This document shows, in pieces, positions 57,870-64,000 of a stretch of 64,000 nucleotides of DNA. The DNA is from Oscarella lobularis (Eukaryota; Porifera; Homoscleromorpha; Homosclerophorida; Oscarellidae). The position numbers were made by a program, and so were the translations under genes. The stretch lies in assembly GCF_947507565.1 (NCBI RefSeq), contig NC_089193.1, forward strand, positions 372,001 through 436,000. The letters run 5' to 3'. The notes below the pieces were generated by a model. The model did not search any database. It was not told the DNA's origin and saw only the letters and a program-made list of their open reading frames with translations. Within the stretch, counting starts at the first letter, position 1, and every line of letters starts with the position of its first letter.

Positions 57870-59085
57870 ACTTTAAGATACGTACCGTTTTGGAAAGTAC
57901 ACTTTACGCGCTAATCGAGAAAGACGTTCGAAGCGACTCCTGTACCTTTCACTTCAGCGTATTCCTTCGGAAAACGTTCTGCAAGGTGTAAGACCTCACT
58001 GTGGAAAAGAAACAGTAGAGACCAAGGCAAGAAGAACGTCATATAATCAGTAGAGGTTGGCGCCGATCGACTAAAAGCTTTTTAGGTGAGGCAGTGCCCT
58101 TGTACTTGAGAGGACTCACAGGACGTTGCACTGAGCCAATCACAAAATCGTCGACGCCTCCCAGACACAACTATATTTCTACGAATCCTAGGAAATGATG
58201 GCCTAACTTCCTTCGCTTTTATCTGAGCGTAATGTGTTTAGCTTGTTCCCAAATTGCGTCCATAAGCTTACTCGTCGAACTTGTCAAATCAGAAAAGAGC
58301 CTAATCACTTGCCCGTTTGAACAAAGCCAGGCGTCTCACGCAAACGTCGTTAGCTGGGAGGGGCCTGGGGTCTCATGCAAGCTCCCCCACAATCTGTGTT
58401 AGCTAGCAGCTAACCAAGTTCGCGGGAGAGGAGCAAACGAAGATCTTGGGCAGTCGCGGTGTGCAGAAACGCGCTGACGCTATCGCTTTCGATGAAGTTC
58501 AAAGGTAGGTTGACCGCAAACACCTGTTCGCAATAGGAAATCACTAATACAATTGAGACATTCCGTTGCCTTCACATTGGCTCACCTCCAGCTATAGAAA
58601 TTTACTTGATATCGACGGGCATGAAGACTAGCCTCGGACCCAGGCCTCCTCCACGAACATCGCTCACCCAGCTAACAAAGTTCGTGGGAGAGGCCTGGGC
58701 CCGAGGCTACACGGAGACCTCACTATCTACGCCGAGTGGGCGTCTGCGAAGAAAAGAAAATCAGCAAAAAGGAAACGCATTGCCTGAGGCTGCTTGCCAT
58801 GATAAGACGACGACTTAGTCTACGCGTAGACGTGTCTCAGTGTTCCTAACGCAGTAGATACATGTACCTACGACGCCTCTGAATGTACGTTGCACCTAGA
58901 AAATGAACGTACTATCCATCAAGATACTAAACGAAAGGACGAAAAAAGAAGTCTTTACGAGGCATAAAGTGACCTTTGCTAAAAAGACAAATCGTAAAAG
59001 AAACACTGTCCAACTGTCGCTAAAGGCGGACGTTAAAAGCGGATATTTAGAACAATGGAAGTCGAGGGGCCCTCCCTCCATTTGG
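57870..59085 (+). repeat. Segmental duplication SD1, copy 2
   Basis: Direct duplicate of 9735-11045, starting 35 bp after the TSP1 stop. It contains the mini-element copy at 58629-58709. No conserved open frame. Confidence 0.8.
58629..58709. mobile_element. 81-bp inverted-repeat mini-element, copy 2
   Basis: Same arms as 10606-10686 (TAGCCTCGGACCCAGGCCTC and its complement, one mismatch), at the equivalent position inside SD1. Confidence 0.65.
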
Positions 59086-60235
59086 AGGACCAATTCTTTT
59101 AAGCTTAGCTCTCCCGTGCATCCGCAGACACATATGGGGGATCTCAGCCCTCACAGGGGTTCTATCCTCTTGAGTTTCTTTAGCATCCGGGACTGCATTT
59201 ACAGGTTCACACTGTAGAGTCGCCAGAATCTCCTTTTGCGAAGCGATCTTTCGTCGTTCGGAGCTGTCACATAGCCAGACTATGTCCTGCGTGAGATAGG
59301 CAGCGTCTATCCGCCGCGAAACCAGGTGAATCCCCTGATTTACGGAATTCTTGAAGCCCGTATTTAGGCCGATTGTCTCATCGTCAACTCTCTCTGCAGA
59401 CTCGCAATCGCAGAATATCTACAAGAAATTACCTTATGCTGTGTCCCGTTTCAGTTCGAATTCGCGTCCAGCACAGAGGAGGGTAGACGTAGCATTGTCT
59501 CTAGTTTTGCGACTACGCGCTCACATTGTACCGGTGGCAGGAGGGGAATAGCCTGAAAGGCTGAACCACAATATAAAACATTTTCAGGTACTCATAGCTA
59601 CCAGATCAAAGATGTGGCGCCGAAGATTCTCTGCGAGATTCACTGTAGCAAAGAAAACCTAGAAAAAAAGCGCGAAGAGCACTGGCGCCGATCGACGGTG
59701 ATGCAACATTCCGGTACGTTACAAGACGATGCAGTTAGCTAATCACCAACGACTGCATCACAGTGATAAAATACCTTCCACGACACCCATTTATCTACGA
59801 ATCCCGCTAATCGTTAAGTCTATTCTCTTCGCTTCCTTCGCTTCCTTCCCTGCCATCTGTGTTTGTCTTTATCGTCATCGCAATTTGCGTCTTAGAAACT
59901 AGAAACCTAAGGATCCTCTAACACCAATTAGGGCAGACGTTCTGTGATAGGAAACGTCAGTCCGTCTTTGAATTAATGACTGCATGGAACTAACAGGTCG
60001 CTGTGAACATCACCCGTGCCTATAACTCTAGCCGCCACAAAGAAACACAACCATGTCGGTAGCTTACCTGCTCTATTTCTAGGAGCTCTAGAGACAAACG
60101 CCTGCATTTTCTGAATCGCAGAAACGCCCACCGCGAAGAAGACCAACAGGACCTGGATATGATCGTGCCTGTAAACTAAAATAGTCACGTCCTATTCGAT
60201 TACGTTTCCTAAGCGACCGCAGGAACTAGTGTTCA
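59086..60235. other. Spacer and promoter region of TSP1-VWA copy 2
   Basis: From about 60060 the sequence matches that before copy 1 (from about 30405), including GGTAGCTTACCTGCTCTAT. No exon is recognised in 59086-60050; short frames there are unsupported. Confidence 0.45.
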
Positions 60236-60244
60236 TATATAAAA
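60236..60244 (+). promoter_or_regulatory. TATA box of TSP1-VWA copy 2
   Basis: TATATAAAA 48 bp before the start codon, at the same distance as in copy 1. Confidence 0.6.
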
Positions 60245-60291
60245 CCTTGCAGAGCAAGACTAGCTCAGTACAGAGCTATCAGGTAGCCGAA

Positions 60292-61493
60292 ATGAAGTGC
60301 GTCTTTCTCGTTGCAGCGATCATTGGACCAGTCCTCGGTTCGGCAGATTTGGACGACGCTCTTGTCGCTCGTCTCTGCAAGACGACGTTTGGGCAAAGCT
60401 ATTTGGGCAGCAGATGCGATCCCTATTTACCACCGTGCGAAGTTTCTGAATGGTCGTCATGGAAACCATCTCCAACGGACATGGTCTACGCCGCAAGTTG
60501 CCCCAAAAACTATCTAGGTGTGGAGGAACGGACTCGACAAATTGTGACCGCGGGAAGGAACTGCCCGCCGCAGAGAGAGACTCGAAATCTGACTGACTGT
60601 TAGTCCATACAAAATATTGTTTATGTTTCTAAACCGGTTTTGCAGGTCTAAGTGACGTGATGGTGGACGCGGTCAGTACTATCCAACTTAGTCGAGCCAT
60701 TGGCGACGACGTTAACCCTGCCGCCGCGGGCGGTCCACCAGTTCCAAACGCGAATACACAAGAAATCATAAATCAAATAGAAATGCTGTATTCGCCTTCT
60801 GGGCGACGCAAACGTTCCCCCTGCACGTGTCCTTGCTCTCAAGGCGTTAGTCAGCTCCAACGCGATTTGGTTATGGTAGTCGACAGCTCTGGCAGCATAT
60901 CTCCCAACGACTTTAACAATGCTGTTAACGGTTTGGTCAAGTTGATTTCACATCTATGTCATTTCAGCAGTTCTTGCATTGGAAACGATCTTACCAGGCT
61001 GGCATTAGTTGCATTCTCTTCAGGAGTTGAAGTCGTTGTTGACTTCAATGCGTTTGAGCAAAATTATAGGGACGTGAACAAGCTTGAAGAACTAATACGA
61101 CGTTTACCGCACATCAGAGGATTAACAGCAACAGGTAAAGCCCTCGAATTGGTCAGAAATCAAATTCTGAAGGTAGACGCGGGCATGCGCGCGAATAGTC
61201 AAAAAACAATAATTGTTCTTACTGATGGAAAAAGCAATGTGAATCCTAAACCAGGACCGGTCGCAGACACCATTGCTCAAGCACATCCTGGGATTAAAAT
61301 AATAGCACTTGGCATAGGCTCGGGGGTAAACAATGAAGAGCTTCAAAGCATCACTAAACACACGAATGACCAAAACATCTTGGTTGATGGATTTGAAGAC
61401 TTTAATAACGTTATTGATTCTATCATTCTCACGGCTCAATTCCTTGGATGTCAATCAGTGAGAGATGGCGACGTCTTCAACAAACGCCGCTGA
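60292..61493 (+). CDS. Secreted TSP1-VWA protein, intact copy
   Basis: Exon 1 60292-60598, a 47-bp intron (GTTAGT...TTGCAG), exon 2 60646-61493; 384 residues. Signal peptide (MKCVFLVAAIIGPVLG) to about residue 18; a small TSP1-like module (VSEWSSWKPS, ERTRQIV, CPPQRETRNLTDC) to about 102; a linker ending in the basic run GRRKR, a likely proprotein-convertase site; a Cys cluster (CTCPCSQG); then a VWA domain (about 172-375) with complete MIDAS (DSSGSIS, the Thr of the second loop, TDG). No TM segment. VWA domains bind ligands through a metal ion. The product may be cleaved between TSP1 and VWA; that is inference from the basic site. Confidence 0.85.
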
Positions 61494-62084
61494 AGAGCAT
61501 TGACAACGCGATTTGCCTATTATGTTCATTGTTCAGAGTAGTCGCAACGCGCTACTGTGTTTTTCGTGTTTCTTGTCGCTGACTGCCTGCATGCTGCTTC
61601 GTTTCTCACTGTCTCGTTTACGTCAATATATACGCACTTTCAGACCCATACTCAATTAGTCCGCTTAGCGATTATAGGTACAGTAGGTTCATGCGCCTAT
61701 AGGCAGGGGAATGTCAAGCAGTGATGTTGGCTGGAGACCGACTGTATACCATGGAGCGGGGGGGTCGGACGACTACAAATAGATCTCTGTCATTTTGGCG
61801 GCCGCGACCAAACCAAGCTCGTCTCTGTAGCCCAAACGGGGCATGTTTACGCGATTTGCACGGGACTGCACCTGCTATAAGAGGTTGCCCGTACAATCCC
61901 TAGGAATGCCTCGTTTTCTCGCCGTTCTGACGAATTAACGTACAGCAGATCAACATGCCGATCCGGTTTGCGAAGAGTTAGCCTCGAGTAAGTTTTTCAC
62001 GCGTTGAGCTACACCCTAGAGCCCAAGTTCCGGTAGTAACTGCCCAGCGAACGTCTGCGCGTCCCGTAGGTATACAGTAGAGTC
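61494..62084. other. 3' flank of TSP1-VWA copy 2
   Basis: Matches the flank of copy 1 to about 61768 (32170), including CTCACTGTCTCGTTTACGTC. No gene seen. Confidence 0.5.
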
Positions 62085-62585
62085 ACACATCTAGTTTCGA
62101 ACACATCAAGTTTGGAACAGGCGTTTATACCTCAAAACGGACTAGGATAAAAACGGTTAAAAGAGAAAATATAGCACAATACCTCGCAAATCTTCGTGTA
62201 AAGTTGCACCTTGCTCCAATGAGTTGTATGGGAGTAAGCGCAGTTAGAAGAGGAGGAAGTCATGTGATCAGTCTTTCGAACACACTCATCGGCTTTGGAA
62301 CAGCCTCTCTAACTCTGGTATCCGTCATCGCACAGAGACATGCTATATACCGTTTGAAAGCTTAACGCCTTCTCTATTTTGTTAAATTAACGCGATTGTC
62401 TTAGATTGTATTCTTGCTGAGATATCGCCAGTAGAGTACCGACAGGTAGCGTGATCTAGATTGGGACACACGTTTTTTCTTAGCCAACTGGTTCTACGCC
62501 TTCAAGCGCCACCAAATCGTGCATGCAGTCTTCCTGCATTGCTATCTCTAGGATCAGACCGTTATGTAGCTATAAACTTCTGAAA
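62085..62585 (+). repeat. Dispersed repeat shared with 13595-14095
   Basis: Direct copy with small changes. Its second half (from 62362) doubles as the left arm of the fold-back element to its right. Confidence 0.8.
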
Positions 62586-63426
62586 GGGCTTTTATTTATG
62601 AAATGGACCATTGAAGAACAGGTCAACCCGGAAGCACAAATTCAAGCTAAGACAGTAATGTGCTTGTTTACTTCAAAAAATGCAAAATCATGTCTTTCTG
62701 CCCTGGCTTTGAAGGAATTTTTGAGATTTTATGTCAGCGGCATAGAGGTCTCACCAAAATTGAAAATGTGACCAGGCTTGTGCGTGAGTTCATTAGAATT
62801 CTTCAAAAAAGACACATAACAGGTCTTGGAGGTTCTCTAAGGCATTTCTCATTGTAGAAACTAGTCTTGGTTTTCATGGAGTTCTAGCAGTTTCTAGTAT
62901 GTCTCATCCTAAACTCTCAAACTACCAAGTCGTGATATTTTTGATCATATAACGTTGTTCAGAGTGACACTTTTTGAAGAAAATAAGTTCACAAACAAGC
63001 CTAGTCAAATTTTAAATTTTTACAAGCCTAGTTAAATTTTAAATTTTTGCGAGAAACCTTCAAAAATTATACTAAACCAAGAGAAAAGAGATGTGATTTA
63101 TAGTACTTTAAGGTAGAAAAAACGCAAATTACCGTTATAGCTTGAATTTGTGCTATCGGATTGCTTTCTCATATCTCATGATCTTCAATGGCAAATTCCA
63201 TTTAGAAGTTGATAACTACCTAACAGTCGAATCTTAGAGAGAGCAATGCGGAAAGACTGCATGCACGATTTGGTGGCGTTTGAAGGCGTAGAACCAGTTG
63301 GCTAAGAAAAAACGTGTGTTCCAATCTAGATCACGCTACCTGTCGGTACTCTACTGGCGATATTGAGCTCAGCAAGAATACAATCTAAGACAATCGCGTC
63401 AATTTAGCGAAGTAGAGAAGGCGTTA
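62362..63426. mobile_element. 1.07-kb fold-back element at the break of receptor C
   Basis: The left arm 62362-62582 is the reverse complement of the right arm 63204-63426 (starts TTAACGCCTTCTCT, includes GTTTTTTCTTAGCCAACTGG). The interior (about 620 bp) has a short frame without domain and a small duplication of TTAAATTTTTxC near 63010-63050. The right arm ends exactly where homology to the receptor kinase lectin exon begins. No target duplication was found. Confidence 0.7.
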
Positions 63427-64000
63427 ATGAAATCAGCGAACATTTTTTGTTGCAAAAGAATCGTCTGCCACAATTGGGTCAGCATATTGGATTGGCTCAA
63501 TTTACAATGATTCGTCAAACTGCTTTACGTGGTTTTCTGGGTTATCTGCCGCTTTCACTAAGTGGATGAAATATGAGCCGTTTTACGAGAACGGCAACTG
63601 CGTTGCGTTGGGATTTGACGGAGTTGATTTAGTTTGGGCTGTTGCAAACTGTTCTCTCAAGGCTCGGTATATCTGTAAAAGTAAGCGGAAAACAGCGAGA
63701 CGCTAAATAGCTAACATCAAATTTTTAGGAAATTTAAATGCCAAGCCTGTAAGTGTAGCGGAGCTTTCTCCAATTCCTCCTGGCCGTCAGTGTTTCGAAA
63801 TCACCCATTATTATGACTTGTAGTGGTTTTTCAGATGTTTATATTTGTCCGAGCGGTTGGACGAAGCTTGGCGCGCATTCGTGCCTTAAACGACCTGACA
63901 CTTTGATGACGTGGCATGAATCGTTGGCCGAATGCGAAGAGTTGAGCGAGGGCAAGGGCTCTCTAACTACCATTAATTCTTTCCAAGAGATGGAAGGCCT
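63427..64000 (+). pseudogene. Receptor kinase C, 5'-truncated, runs off the window
   Basis: Three pieces match receptors A and B: the end of the third lectin domain (63427-63680; VAKESS, FTKWMKYEP, CVALGFDG, ANCSLKARYICK), the small linker exon (63729-63785) and the start of the fourth lectin domain (63835-64000; DVYICPSGWTKLGAH). Exon borders and phases equal those of the paralogues. The first half of the lectin-3 exon and everything upstream are absent, replaced by the fold-back element, so no start or signal peptide is available here. The gene body beyond 64000 may still be intact and could use a new promoter. Confidence 0.75.

Noticed and set aside
1-64000. tRNA, rRNA or spliceosomal RNA genes
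   Set aside because: I looked for B-box (GGTTCGAxxCC), 5S and U1/U2/U4/U5 landmarks on both strands; the few B-box-like hits lack any cloverleaf and one lies inside a sushi exon.

Overview
This window is nuclear DNA of an animal, most likely an early-branching one. Genes are split by very short introns (often 40-60 bp) with GT/AG borders, and exon junctions are mostly phase 1. The products are metazoan extracellular modules: C-type lectin (CLECT), SRCR, cbEGF, sushi/CCP, TSP1, VWA, NIDO and fibrinogen-like domains, plus receptor tyrosine kinases (RTKs). Module content, compactness and TKL/kelch kinase relics fit a sponge best, possibly a homoscleromorph. That is an inference; no marker gene fixes the species.

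Layout. 2.1-8.8 kb (minus) holds a complete 18-exon RTK: leader, CLECT, three SRCR, three CLECT, seven EGF, TM, split tyrosine kinase. 46.3-53.3 kb (plus) holds its paralogue in opposite orientation, with 19 exons and six EGF. A third paralogue starts at 63.4 kb, its 5' part replaced by a fold-back element, and runs off the right edge. 19.0-22.7 kb is an intact secreted protein of 16 sushi domains, one per exon; a decayed copy of its 3' half lies at 41.8-43.2 kb, joined in phase to a kelch-like exon. Two TSP1-VWA secreted proteins (30.7 and 60.3 kb) are duplicates, the first broken by an 8-nt deletion. 35.7-38.0 kb is a type II membrane protein with coiled coil and tandem fibrinogen-like domains, carrying one in-frame TAG. 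38.4-39.9 kb (minus) is a NIDO-EGF gene. 56.6-57.8 kb is a multi-TSP1 protein with an apparent frameshift. 24.6-30.0 kb and 54-56 kb carry pieces of kelch/TKL-type kinases and a tyrosinase relic.

Between these lies a dense layer of duplications and mobile DNA: a three-copy repeat (R1) with a conserved hairpin, a second three-copy family (R2), a 1.5-kb element with 338-bp terminal inverted repeats, a 499-bp near-perfect palindrome with a 9-bp target duplication, a pogo-like MITE inside an RTK intron, an 81-bp mini-element, a second fold-back element at 62.4-63.4 kb, and several direct duplications of about 0.3-1.7 kb.

Together the intact genes encode secreted and surface recognition modules, two of them wired to cytoplasmic tyrosine kinases. 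The locus looks like a birth-and-death cluster of putative recognition receptors. Exon coordinates of the two RTKs, the sushi gene and the TSP1-VWA genes were placed by hand and checked for phase consistency.
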